Assembly (NCBI RefSeq): GCF_019578655.1
Contig: NC_063258.1
Location: forward strand, 11,846,802-11,910,801
Direction: 5' to 3'
Origin: Ricinus communis
Taxonomy: Eukaryota > Streptophyta > Magnoliopsida > Malpighiales > Euphorbiaceae
Length of the DNA: 64,000 nt
The notes beneath the pieces are model-generated. The model was not told the origin of the DNA and made no database searches. It was given only the letters and a program-made list of their open reading frames with translations. Position numbers and translations under genes: made by a program. Shown here piece after piece: positions 52,049 through 63,084 of this stretch. Each line of letters starts with the position of its first letter. Within the stretch, counting starts at the first letter, position 1.

Positions 52049-52899
52049 TTGGAACCAAAATTACTAAAACCGCACAAGGACTTAAGCTCTCATGCACATA
52101 CCCTTTTGCCATTAGCTCATCCACTTACCGTTGAAGCTCCTTTATTTCCTCAGGATTGCTTCGATAGGCTAGTCTATTTGGTATGGCAGCCTCTAGCACG
52201 AAGTCGATTTGATGTTCTATACCCCTTTTTGGTGGTAAATCGATTGGCATTTCTTCTGAAAAAACATAATCAAACTCCTATAAAAGGTTAGCAAACATAC
52301 TTGGCAAGGAAAGATCAAGGTTAGCAATATTCAAATATACATCCGTATAATTATCCAAAAACACTACCCTATCAGTATGCAATGCATGCCTAATCTCACC
52401 TTCCTTAGCCAATAAACTACCTTTTTTCAATTTAGGTTGCTCTCTTACTTGATTACCACTATCTTTACCATTCTTAGGTGGTTCAATAACATGCTTGGCA
52501 TTTTTAGTGTCAACCTTTTCTTTCTCTAATTTACTTTAGAGAAAGAAAGGGTCAATGTAACTTTTCTCCTTCCTTCACAAAAATATATCTATTAATAAAG
52601 CGATCGTGATGAGCTTTTCTATCAAATTGTCTTACTCTACTTAACAAGATATGGCCTACATGCATGGGCACTACATCACATAGCACCTCATCTGTGTATC
52701 TACCTATTGTGAGGGGTATAATAACCTGCTTATTCACCTTAATCTCACCATAATGTTAAGCCATAACAATCTATATGGTCTAGGATGAGGGATCAAGTTC
52801 ATAACAATCTTTATGGTCTAGGATGAGGGATCAAGTTCAATCCTAATTAGCAACATTAGTACAACTTCCACTATCAATAATAAGGATACAAGTCTTACC
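52049..52899 (-). pseudogene. protease/linker and RT N-terminal region (B2)
   Basis: 52737-52552 is open: VIIPLTIGRYTDEVLCDVVP, HVGHILLSRVRQFDRKAHHD, RYIFVKEGEKL, the characteristic segment after protease in this group. LIIDSGSCTNVA at about 52875 is the protease active site (DSGS). ELQRxVDELMAKGYVHESLS leads into RT at 52130. Stops throughout. Confidence 0.7.
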
Positions 52900-54360
52900 T
52901 TATACATGACACCTGGTGTGGAAAATATTGTCCCTTTGCTGCTGCATATCATTATCATCCTTCATTTGTGCATTGAGTGTACGCGTAGCAACCAAAAGAT
53001 CACCCTTCATTGGCTCTTCAACACCATCATCACTGCAATCTCCTAATTGTGGAATTTCATCCTCCTCATTGTCACTATCATCACTTTTGAATTCAATCTC
53101 GCCATGCTCTCTAACCACCACAGCTCGCCTATTTGGACATTGGGAAGCAATGTGTCCATTTTCCAAGCACTTGATGCACTTAATGTCTCTATTTCTACTT
53201 TTGATCAATTTAGGTTAGTTTGTACTTTAGTTTCCAAACTCCCTTCTGCTTTGTTATCCTATAAAACATTATCATCTTGTTTACATCCTTTCTAAGAGCT
53301 ATTCCAATTTGGTTCAGAACTAGAACTACCCTTGAAGTCATTCTTTGCTAGCCATCTCGGTTTGAGTTATTTTTCCACTTTGATGCCAATGTGCACCATC
53401 TCATCAATCTCCACATAATGTTGTAACTCAATCCTATCAGCAAATCCTTTGTTTAACCCTCTAAGGAAACGTGCTATTATGGCTTCTCTATCCTCCACTA
53501 AGCCTAGCCTAGTCATTAACATCTCCATTTCCTTAAAATAATCTTAAACACTCTTTGTACCTTGCCTTAAGTATTAAAGTCTTTAAAGCAACTCCCTTTC
53601 GTGATGCAAAGGTATAAATCTCTTCTTCATAATATTCTTAAGAGCCACCCAACTGTTAATTGGCTCTTCCATGTTTCTTCTCCTATTCACTATCATCTGC
53701 TCATACCACATAATAGCATAGTCACTAAAATGATTAATCACTAATCTCATCTGCTTCTCATCCGAAAAATTATGACAATCAAAGATATAATCAATCCCTT
53801 TTTCCCACTTTAAAAAGGTTTCAGGGTTAGATTTCCCTGCAAAGTTGGGTATCCGAAGTCTAATACTACCCAGGTTTTGGTCAACATCATCATTACCATA
53901 TACCCATTACCACCATAATTGCTACCACCTCTACTCAAGTTAGGTTTTCGCCTAGCTCATATACCCACACTATAATTTACATTAAATCCTCCTCTACCAG
54001 CTCCTATGAACGTAGGGTTACATGATCCTCATAAAGTTTATCATAATATCTATCAATTCTAATAGGTTCTTCTCTATGATCACCTTGCCCTACATCCACT
54101 CCAACATTGTGCCTATTACCATTATTCCCTCCAAGTGTGGCAATTTGATCTATAAGGGTTCTTTGGTTAGCCTCCACAGTTCTAGTCATCTCCCTTATAT
54201 CTAACTCAAATCTTTCCAACCTCTCATTCAAAGTAGTTATGTTTCATTGTAATCTCTCATTCTCATGCATTTGTGGCAAAGGAATACTAGGTTGTTGTAT
54301 CCTAGCCTCATTATCATTGCCACAATTACTACCATTTGAACCACTTGACATGGCTGCAAT
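52900..54360 (-). pseudogene. gag with zinc knuckle (B2)
   Basis: Start at about 54350 (MSSGSNGSNCGNDNEARIQQ). NERLERFELDIREMTRTVEAN (54231-54160) is a helical segment. Capsid-like sequence follows at 53900-53400 with stops (FPKFAGKSNPETFLKWEKGI-like). The zinc knuckle CIKCLENGHIASQCP (C-x2-C-x4-H-x4-C) lies at about 53170-53130, followed by an acidic linker, SDDSDNEEDEIPQLGD. It would form the particle and bind the RNA. Confidence 0.75.
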
Positions 54361-55939
54361 AAAAGGTTAGAAAAACAATAAAAAAAATAAATAAAAAAAT
54401 TAAAGTCTTCACACACTCCCTCATGTTTTTGCTCTTAAATAATGAGGATGTTCACTCGTGATTCACACTAATAATTATGTTCACACAAGGTTAAAATTCA
54501 TATCACTCAAGCTTGTTTTTGAATATTCTTGTGTGAATCAAGAATCACTACAAATTTATCACTCTCTTTGTAGTACACAAGAATCAAAAATTAAAACACT
54601 TAGTTGAAGCAAACGTTAAAATTCAAGAAAGTATAAAAGTTATGTTCGAATCAAGAAATTAGGAATCCAAGATTAAAGAAACTCAAAAGGAAGCAAATGA
54701 CATATAAAGAAGTTATCTAGAAGCAATAATATGTGAAATGGAAACACGAAAAAGGCAAGAAGCAAATCGGCAAGTTTTAAAGAAATACTCTCTCCAACTT
54801 TTAATGAGTCAAGAACACTAAAAAACAACTAAAGAAACAAAGGACATATGAATTAAAGACTCAAAGCATGCAAGAATTAAGAAATTACATGCAAGAATAT
54901 CAAGACTCTAATTCTGCCTAATCAATAAAATACACCCTAAACAACTTTGATTTGATCAAACTCAATAAAAAACATTAAAGATGCAATGGACATTTGAAAG
55001 AAACAGAAATCAAGACTCAAGAAATAAGAAAAACAATCAAGAATTTCAAAATACCCAAATCGGCTATTTTTTAATTTTGATATTATAACATAATTGGAAC
55101 AATTAAGAATGATGAAACATAATAAGAAAACAATAGAAAACACTCAAGAAACAAAATTATAAGAAAAGAATTGAAGAAAAACCTCCAAGAAAGCGAGATT
55201 GCAATTCGGATTCTTGTATCCTTTCTCTAAACAAACAGCAACTAAAATCCAATTTTAAGCTTCAAGATCAATCTAAAACCTTCAATAATATTGTTATAAT
55301 CAATAAGGGATTAGATAAAAAATAAAACTCTCCAAAAAAAATCGACAAAAATTACTTGAACAGCCCTTGCGTACCAATTCTCTCTTCTCAAGTTTGTTTG
55401 TTGTCAATGTAATCGGATTTATCGTCCAAATTCTCTTATCTCTCTAAACTGAATGGATTAGCTACTTTGTAGCTACACCTTTTCCTAAAATATAGGAATC
55501 TTGTCTTTTCCTAGATTAGGACTCTTTTGTAACCCTAAACACTAAGAATAAAACATGATTAACAAGATCAACCCCTACACACACTCAAAAACCAAATCAA
55601 GAATCAAGATTTTCAAGAAAACACATAAGATAGTTCAACAAAAATCAAGATATTCAAGTAAGCTTTCAAGATTGCGGATTCTTTTTCAAGATTCAATAAT
55701 TTTAATACTTATCTTCTTTCTTTTTTTATTTTCTTTTTTTTACTAGATCCGAATATGAAATTATACAAAATAAGAACAATAATGTAAATCAAGAACAAAA
55801 CTGTACCTCCATTCCAAGATCTCTAAGAAGCTGAAATACCTTCACAAAAACTTAAACAAATAACTAAATAACTTAAAAGGACAAGGATACGCAATCTAAT
55901 TTCCAAGAGCCAAAGCTCTGAAAAATCATTAATAATCAG
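54361..55939 (-). other. long 5' leader of B2
   Basis: Between LTR and gag, A-rich on the plus strand, with no reliable open frame. No primer site could be assigned, so the LTR end is uncertain. A pyrimidine/T-rich stretch lies at 55700-55745. Confidence 0.5.
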
Positions 55940-56333
55940 AACTTAAAGTAACATATAACTTTGTTCAAGTCAAATAGACTTGAAACAAGCCCTAGAAGAA
56001 AACTAATAGGAAAAAGACTATTCTGCCTTAATAAACTTAATAAAACTAAACCAAGGCCTACAAGCATGCCTTAATTGGTTCTTCATGGGCTTGAACCTTC
56101 AATAGATTGAATAAAGCCCTATCTTGATGCTCTTTAATAGTTATGGATCTTGGGCCTTCAAATGGACTCTCCTTGCTAGCCCATTTAAGGATTGTTACAA
56201 CTTCTTAGTCTTAGACCTTATTATTTGGCCTTGTGGCAAGCCTAGCCCATCTTTAGTATTCTTAACTTTCCTTTCGTGTTCCTCATCAATCCCATCATCT
56301 TCAAGCTTTTCTTGTGCTAGCCCATTCATATCA
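55940..56333 (-). repeat. 5' LTR of B2
   Basis: Minus strand TGATATGAATGGGCTAGC onward, aligned to 11740-12200. Confidence 0.65.
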
Positions 56334-56630
56334 CGAGCCTAGACTTATCACTCACGTCCTTTCTTTCTTTCTCTTCCCTTTTGTTCTTTCTCTACCCTTT
56401 TGTTCTTTCTCTACCCTTTTATTTAAATCAATTCGATTTGATCCTTACGCTTAGACATAGAAGAAAATAAAGAACTTGCTATTTTTTTCCTTATTGTATC
56501 CAAAATCCAAACTATATTCTCATTTGTTCATTTCTTTTGTTCATCTCTTTCTAATCTATGTCTTATTTTATGGTTTGGTTTTATTTGGCGAGCATAAATA
56601 AGAGTGTTGAGTTAAAGTGTGTGGAAGCGA
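56334..56630 (-). repeat. repeat R fragment
   Basis: Matches 7560-7850 (ACTCGC.., GATCCTTACG, GGTTTGGTTTTATT). Contains three short tandem copies of TTTTGTTCTTTCTCTACCC at 56387-56420. Ends at the LTR start 56631; its last 64 bp recur at 57851-57914. Confidence 0.7.
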
Positions 56631-57850
56631 TGATGTGCGTAGAATACACACATCTAAATGGGGTTTTTAAGGCTGATTTTATGTACATTTGGATGTGAAC
56701 TGGTCCCAAGACTCACCCTATGCTTCTGCTTGTGTGCATTAGGTCCAAAAGAAGCCAAAGAGTGATAAAGGGAAGAATTGGAGCAGAATTAGACGTCAAA
56801 GTTGCCGAAAAAAGTCAAGTTTGCATATGAGGAAGCTGAACACGGCCATGTTGGTTTTAACACTGGCCGTGTTCCCAACACAGGCACCAAAACGGCCATT
56901 TTGGGTGCATTTGACAACAAGAAAAAGATACGTTAAGGAGAACGACCATAGAGAGTAGCACGGGCATCAACACCAGGCCGTGTTCCCAACACGGGAATCA
57001 ACATGGCCATGTTCGCGGCAGCTGGACGAATTAATTAAAAGAGAGAAAAGAGGGAAACACGAAAAAATTGAGGGTTAGGACATCCCAAAAATCAAGGTTT
57101 CAATTGGATTCCCTTTAAAGATTGAAGATTGGGCGAGGTTCGTTGATTGGTTTTAATTCGAGCAAGAGGAATAAGAATCGGTTCAAGATTAGGCAAGAGG
57201 AATTGGAGCTGTTTACTCTCATCCAAGGGTGTATTCGGGTTTCTCTACCTTTACTCATTGTTGTAATTGAATTCTTGTGGGTTTTGATAATGGACATGAT
57301 TAGCTAAACTTGTTAACCCATTGGGGTTCTTTATCTAGGGATTTTTGTACTTAACGTTTGAATTGAATGTATTGATTTTTAATATTGTTTTGCAATGGAA
57401 GTGCTTATTGATTTGTTCTTCATATCTTGTTGAATGATTATTGGAATTTGAATGTTCTTGAGAACGACGTCTAGATTTGGATTGTCCTTTGCAACCTAGA
57501 ATTGAATTCGCCTAGAGATAGGGTGTTCATTCTATCGGATTGAGAATTAACAACTTTCAATAGTGTTAAATGGTACATAATGCTAATTTGGATAATTAGA
57601 GTTAGGAAGAGATTTCAACCTAATTAATCTAAGTTAAGATGTTAATGTCCTTGAGAAAGGCGTTAATTGCGTAGAGATTTTCCTACAGAAATTGAATTCA
57701 ATCAATCAATCCCATCTTTAGTTTCCATTCCCTAGAGACAAGAATTCCCAAAGGGTTATTCCTTAACTTGAATTAATCCTTTCTTAGTAGCCATAGTTAG
57801 ATAACAATTAGACTAGCTATTAGTTAATTTAGGAATTATTTATCATTCAT
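56631..57850 (+). repeat. Athila-type LTR, family A3, 3' end missing
   Basis: TGATGTGCGT start, CpG-rich block 56830-57015 (GGCCGTGTTCCCAACACGGG palindrome-like), LTR body to ATTATTTATCATTCAT. Compared with A1 LTRs, about 180 bp of the 3' end is absent. Flanked by a 64-bp direct duplication of the host repeat rather than a 5-bp target duplication. Confidence 0.75.
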
Positions 57851-58394
57851 TTTATGGTTTGGTTTTATTTAGCGAGCATAAATAAGACTGTTGAGTTAAA
57901 GTGTGTGGAAGCGACAATCATAGCACCGATCCAATGCTTGGAAAAATGCGAAGAAACAAAATTAGTTGATCGAGTATTGATATCATTTCTTGAATGATTG
58001 TGGAAGAATCTTTTGGAGGAAATAGGGAACGCCGAGAATTGAGGCACGCCTAAATATTGTTATTCAAGATTTGCACCATTGGGATCTCTATCATTCCTTG
58101 TTCCTCTAGGCACGAGGACTTCGGATGACATAAGGATTGACATAAGGAATCATGGGAATGCAATTGACAAGCTTAATCGGTGGCATTGGGGATTAGCTTG
58201 ATGATCAAGAAAGATGAGATGTAAATCCACACGCATTAGAGAGATATCATGTTGGTTTTGATTAATCCAAGTGTAATACAAGTGGAAATGCGTGCGTTTT
58301 GATATTTAGGATGCATATAAAATAAGTAATTAGAGTCGGGGTGTTATTAGGTAGGCTTTTGCAGATTTTCCCTTGTTTTCGTTGAGCTGTGATA
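57851..58394 (-). repeat. repeat R fragment
   Basis: Restarts at the duplicated 64 bp and continues the R unit as in 7790-7990 and 8830-9130, without the Q LTR. Confidence 0.7.
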
Positions 58395-58437
58395 TGGAAC
58401 TTCCATAAATAAGCTTGAGAACCCCTTTTGAATTGAT
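58395..58437 (-). repeat. T2-type RT edge fragment
   Basis: TAAATAAGCTTGAGAACCCC and AATTGATGACCCCCAA match the R-T2 junction sequence at 49565-49610. Confidence 0.55.
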
Positions 58438-59007
58438 GACCCCCAAACTTGATTTCCTGCAAGGTAGAAAACTGAAATAATATACTCATTAGTCTCAAGT
58501 ATTCAATTGCATATGGTTTTTACAGTGCGAAAGCCCATTCCATAAGAAGAAGAAACTAGATGCTAAATAAGAATAAATAAATACAGAAAGATAAATAAAC
58601 TAAAGTCAAATCAAGAAGGAGAGTGGAGTTGACTGGGCAACAACTCTCATAGTCCTAAATTTTATGAGCCAACTTAACAAAAATAAGGGTAAATTCAGTT
58701 GTGCCTACCTAAAAACTGTCCGACCTAAATTACTTCATTGTATGCACTTCAGGCATCAGAGCACTCGAATTCCAGCTAGTATTATGCTTGGATTAATTGA
58801 AAATAACATGACTTCTGCCTTACATGCGTGGATTTATGTCTCATCCTAGTTGATCCTCAATGTAATCCCCAATGCCACCGGTTAAGCTTGTTAATTGCGC
58901 TCCCATATTTCCTTATGTCAATCCTTGTGTCATCAAGAGTTCTCATCCTTAGAGGAGCAAGGAATGATGGAGATCCCAATGGTGCAAATCATAGATAACA
59001 ATATTTA
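58438..59007 (+). repeat. repeat R, inverted relative to the preceding copy
   Basis: Begins with the 90-bp boundary segment (GGTAGAAAACTGAAATAATA) and runs as in 12500-13040 until the Q2 insertion. With 57851-58394 it forms an imperfect inverted repeat. Confidence 0.7.
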
Positions 59008-59874
59008 TGATGAGAACCCATGTAGCATAAGAAATTCTATCCCAACAAGAAAATGTAATGATGCAAATCCTACTTGCTTAAGGATCCTACTTCAATTAGG
59101 AGTCCTAACTCCACTAAGAATCCTAATCCAACAAGGAGTTCTGATGATATTAGGAGTTCAAGCGACAAAAGGAATGCTATTTCCACTAGGAATCCTAGTC
59201 CGATTCAAACTCCAAGTGAGATTGGGCTTAATCAAGATAATTGGCCTCAAGATACTCTTATAACCTCAATCCAACATATGGAGGCATGATTAAGACAAGA
59301 TAAGTGCAAGATAATCAAGTCAAGCTATTTAGAGTCCAATACTCAAGAATGGGCTGCATATCATATGTTGCTTAAGCCCAATTGTCATGTTTATTATATG
59401 GATTAGGGTTGGATGAATTTTAGAAGCATTTGTTCATTTAAAGAAGTCTTTTAGTTATTAGGAGTCTCTTTTTAAGTTATCCTTTTAGTTTAGGAGTTCT
59501 ATTCCTAGTCTTATTGTTATTTGCTTCCTTATCATTATAGAATTAGGTTTCTTTAAGGCCTACATAAGCTAGTATGAATTTCTATGTAATGGGAGTTCTT
59601 GAATATTGATTATTTTGGAGTTAATTCTCTTCTTTTTTCTTTATGAACTTGCTGAATTTATCAAGTGAAGGCTAGGCATTTTACAACTTAGTTTAACCTA
59701 AACTTATGTTTATGTTAAACAGCCTTTAATTCTTTATAATTAAGGTTCTTAAGTACAAGTTATTTAAGGGTCCTATTGGGAGTTACATTTTCTTTGCTTG
59801 ATTAGGTGAATGATCCTTAGTGAAGACATCAACGTTGAGTACGGGTTTGGCATAAGTTAGCCACATTCATATCA
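59008..59874 (+). repeat. solo LTR Q2 (867 bp)
   Basis: TGATGAGAAC...CATATCA, flanked by ATTTA (59003-59007) and ATTTG (59875-59879). Same site in R as Q1. The S/T/N/P-rich frame (from 58969) is shifted near 59085 and continues to 59289. The Athila copy starts immediately after the right flank. Confidence 0.75.
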
Positions 59875-59883
59875 ATTTGAGGA

Positions 59884-60700
59884 CATGATTGAGGAGTCTA
59901 TGGAGGTATTTATGGATGACTTCTCTGTTTTTGGTAATTCTTTCTCTCTTTGTTTGGCAAACCTTGAACGCATGTTAGCTAGGTGTATTGAGGCTAACTT
60001 GGTACTAAACTGGGAAAAATGCCATTTCATGGTGAGAGAGGATTGTTTTGGGGCATAAGATCTCTCGGTCGGGATGGAGGTGGATAGAGCTAAGGTAGAA
60101 GTAATATCTAAGCTACCTCCTCCTAGTTCATAAAGTTAGGAGTTTTACGGGCCATGTAGGGTTTATAAGAGATTTATTAGAGATTTCTCTAAGATTGCTA
60201 GGCCTCTCACTCAATTGTTAGTTAAAGATGTACCTTTATTTTTGATGATGCATGCTTGGCGACTTTTGAGTTACTTAAGAAACTTATTCAATCATGGTTT
60301 CTCCCGATTGGGGCTGCCTGAACCGATGTGCGATGCTAGTGATTATGCTTGGAGTCAGGTTGGACAGGAGGATTGAAAAGAAGTTCCAACCTATTTACTA
60401 CGCTTAGCAAGACTTTGACGGAGCTCAAGAACACTACACCACCACGCATAGGAGTTATTGGCTGTTGTTTACGCCTTCGACAAGTTTAGATCATACCTCG
60501 CTCTCCAAAACCATTGTCTCCATGGACCACTTTCGGCGTTGAGGTACTTATTCTTGAAAAATGATGCAAACCGAGATTGATTCGTGGATTCTTTTATTCT
60601 GTGAATTTAATGTCAAGATCAAGGATAATAAGGCGCCAAGAATGCAGCGTGGACCATTTATCGAGATTGGAAAATCCTCACTTGGATGCACTTGACGAGG
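59884..60700 (+). pseudogene. reverse transcriptase (palm onward) and RNase H (A2'')
   Basis: MIEESMEVFMDDFSVFGNSF has the catalytic DD intact. Then RCIEANLVLNWEKCHFMV, FIRDFSKIARPLTQLLVKDV, and RNase H pieces DASDYA, ELLAVVYAFDKFRSYL and ALRYLFLKND in changing frames. Equivalent to 22795-23640. Confidence 0.75.
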
Positions 60701-62016
60701 ACGGCCATAGGCGATCGATTTCGAGAAGAACATTTATATGTCACTCGGTATACTGCGATAATCCACGGTTTTCAAATTCGCTAACTATTTGGTTGCTAGG
60801 GTTCTACCAAAGGTATGACTTATCGTGAAAAGAAGAAATTCTTCACGATTTGAAATACTATATTTGGGAAGATCCTTTTGTTTAAAGTATGTGCAGATCG
60901 GGTGATTCACCGATGTGTATATGGCGAGGATATCTCCAAATATTGAAGCACCGCCATGAGGGACCCATGGAGGTCATCAAGCAAAACCATACAATGAGGA
61001 AGGTGCTGAGGCGGGATTCTATTGGCCTATGCTCTTCCAAGATGCATGGAAATTTGTTCAGGGTTTGTGACCCTTGCGGTAGCAGGTAATATCTCTTCTC
61101 GTGATGAGATGCCCCAAGTGTGTGCAAGTCGTTGAGATTTTTGATGTTTGGGGCATCGACTTCATGGGACCCTTTCCTCTTCGTATGGTAATAAGTACAT
61201 TCCTTTGTTGAATATTTCTCTAAGTGGCACAAGCTCGGTGTAGCCACCGACGATGCCAGGTTGTCTGAGTTCCTTAGCGATTGTTTGCTAGGTTTGGCAT
61301 ACCTAGGGTGCTTATTAGTGATAGAGGAACACATTTCGCAACGCCCATGATTAGAGAAAGTACTTAAGCGGTATGGAGTTACTCATTGATTCTCTACTCC
61401 TATCACCCCCGGACTAGTGGGCGGTGTCGAGGTAACTAATAGGGTATTAAACGATTTTAGAGAACCGTTAGTACTAGTAGGAAGGACTAGACTCTTAAGT
61501 TAGATGATGCATTATAGGCGCTTTAGGACCTTTTAGGACATCTATAGGTTTTACGCCCTATCGCCTTGTTTATGGAAAGCCATGTCATTTGCTGTTGAGT
61601 TAGAGCATAGGACACTTTGGGCCCTTAGAACTTGTAACTTTGATATTGATTCGCAGTAAGGAGCGACAATGGCAAATGAGTGAGCTAGATGAGTGGCGCC
61701 AGGTGACGCATCCGAAAACTCCTCAACTTACAAAGCAAGGACTAAGAAATGGCATGATCAAAGGATTCGTGAGCCTAAGGAGTTTCGTGGTTGGGGATCG
61801 AGTGTTGCTTTACAACTCTCGCCTCTGCTTCCGGAAAGGCAGACTCGGTCCGGACCATTTCAGATCGGACAAGTCTTTCCATATGGAGTGGTAGAGTTGC
61901 ATCATCTAGAGAAAGGAAACTTCAAAGTGAACGGCCATCGGCTAAAGCGATACCATTGTAACTCGTTGGATAGTGAGCAACGAGTTGACCTAGCTTTGTA
62001 TGCACAGGAAGGGTGA
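60701..62016 (+). pseudogene. integrase and pol C-terminus (A2'')
   Basis: GMTYREKKKFF at about 60815, RVIHRCVYGED, then HRLHGTL/SSYGNKYIP (shifted DFMGPF..NKYIL) at 61150-61200 and VLISDRGTH at 61310. In the last frame NFKVNGHRLKRYHCNSLDSE leads to LALYAQEG and the stop at 62016. The complete pol end here shows how the A2 end (about 24955) should look. Confidence 0.75.
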
Positions 62017-62269
62017 TCCGAATGAGTCAAGCTTAAGACTCGCAAATAAGCACTCATATCGACTTGGATTATACTTTTATGTTTTTAATTAGTTGTGATT
62101 GTTTCATCATTTTCATTTGACTTTATTATAGTTGCTTAACAATAATTAGGGTTTTTAATTTTTCGGACTTATATAATCGGAGAGGACGGACTCTTCCGTT
62201 TGACCATATCTACTTGTTTTATGATCTAATTACATGCATATATGTGTTGATTACGGTGTAGGGGCAAGG
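62017..62269 (+). other. post-pol spacer (A2'')
   Basis: AT-rich sequence corresponding to 24957-25189. Nothing coding seen. Confidence 0.5.
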
Positions 62270-62574
62270 CACGAGATGGCAAAGGAAAGCCCGTAAACAC
62301 TCCGCTTCACCACGATTTCCGTGGCCATCACGGCTAGAACACCAGCCGTAGCCGAGGAGCATGGCGAGTCAAGCCCGTGTTGAAGGATAAAGAATAATTT
62401 GTCACGGCTCAAGGCATCACGGATACATCCCCATGCCGTATCGGTCAAGACGGCCGCACTACGCCCGTGCTAAGGTGCATCACAAGAAGGCTAAAGGTTC
62501 AAGACGGGCCGAGTCCTAGACGCAGCCGGGTCAAGACGGCCTTACCCTCACCCGTCCGAACACGTGCCTATAAG
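62270..62574 (+). promoter_or_regulatory. internal LTR-like promoter block with TATA box (A2'')
   Basis: The most CpG-rich stretch of the window (CACGGC, GACGGCCG, GGGCCGAG). TATAAG at 62569-62574, then pyrimidine-rich leader. Third copy of the block seen at 1540-1870 and 25190-25560. Confidence 0.5.
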
Positions 62575-62672
62575 AAGGGAGGCCTCAAAATTTTGCTTCC
62601 TTTGTTTTTCTTAGCTCAAAGGTGTTGTTCTTATACCCTTATCTCACCCTTCTCACTTTCCTCAAATAACTC

Positions 62673-63084
62673 GTAAGTCCCTTCATTTGTTGCCTTATAT
62701 TTTTTTATTATTATGATTTGACTTCTATTTTATACATATACTCTTGTTAGGACATGTTAGGATATCTTGGTGTATTTATATTGTAACCATATGACCTTGG
62801 TTAGGTTAATTTACATTAGTTGTTGTGTTTGTAGTGTAGTTGGTTATGAAAATGATAAGTGTAGGGTTTTGTGGAAATAAAATGTGCCTACAAAGATGCA
62901 AAGCATGAATAATGTTTAGACTTAAATTGCAATTCTGGTTCATGATAAATTAGATTGGTATGTATCGGTTTATTAGTTTATACAAGTTTTTGGTTAGTCA
63001 AGTATAATCATTATGCCGTTGATCTCAGAGATTATTTCTTTCATTAACTTGAATTTTACAAAACTAATAATTCGCTTGCATTAG
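62673..63084 (+). other. intron-like leader (A2'')
   Basis: GTAAGT at 62673-62678, ACTAAT at 63063-63068 and TTGCATTAG ending at 63084; AT-rich between. Same signals as 1970-2446. Confidence 0.45.

Larger units (their letters stand above)
50691..56333 (-). mobile_element. Reina-like element B2 (inverted duplicate of B1, with gag)
   Basis: Minus strand: 5' LTR, long leader, gag, zinc knuckle, protease/linker, RT fused to the integrase tail, 3' LTR. RNase H and integrase core are deleted. A plastid rps12 fragment sits at the RT start. All frames carry stops. Confidence 0.75.

Noticed and set aside
52916..53295. Serine-rich plus-strand open frames
   Set aside because: Antisense of the B2 zinc-knuckle and acidic linker; low-complexity by-product.
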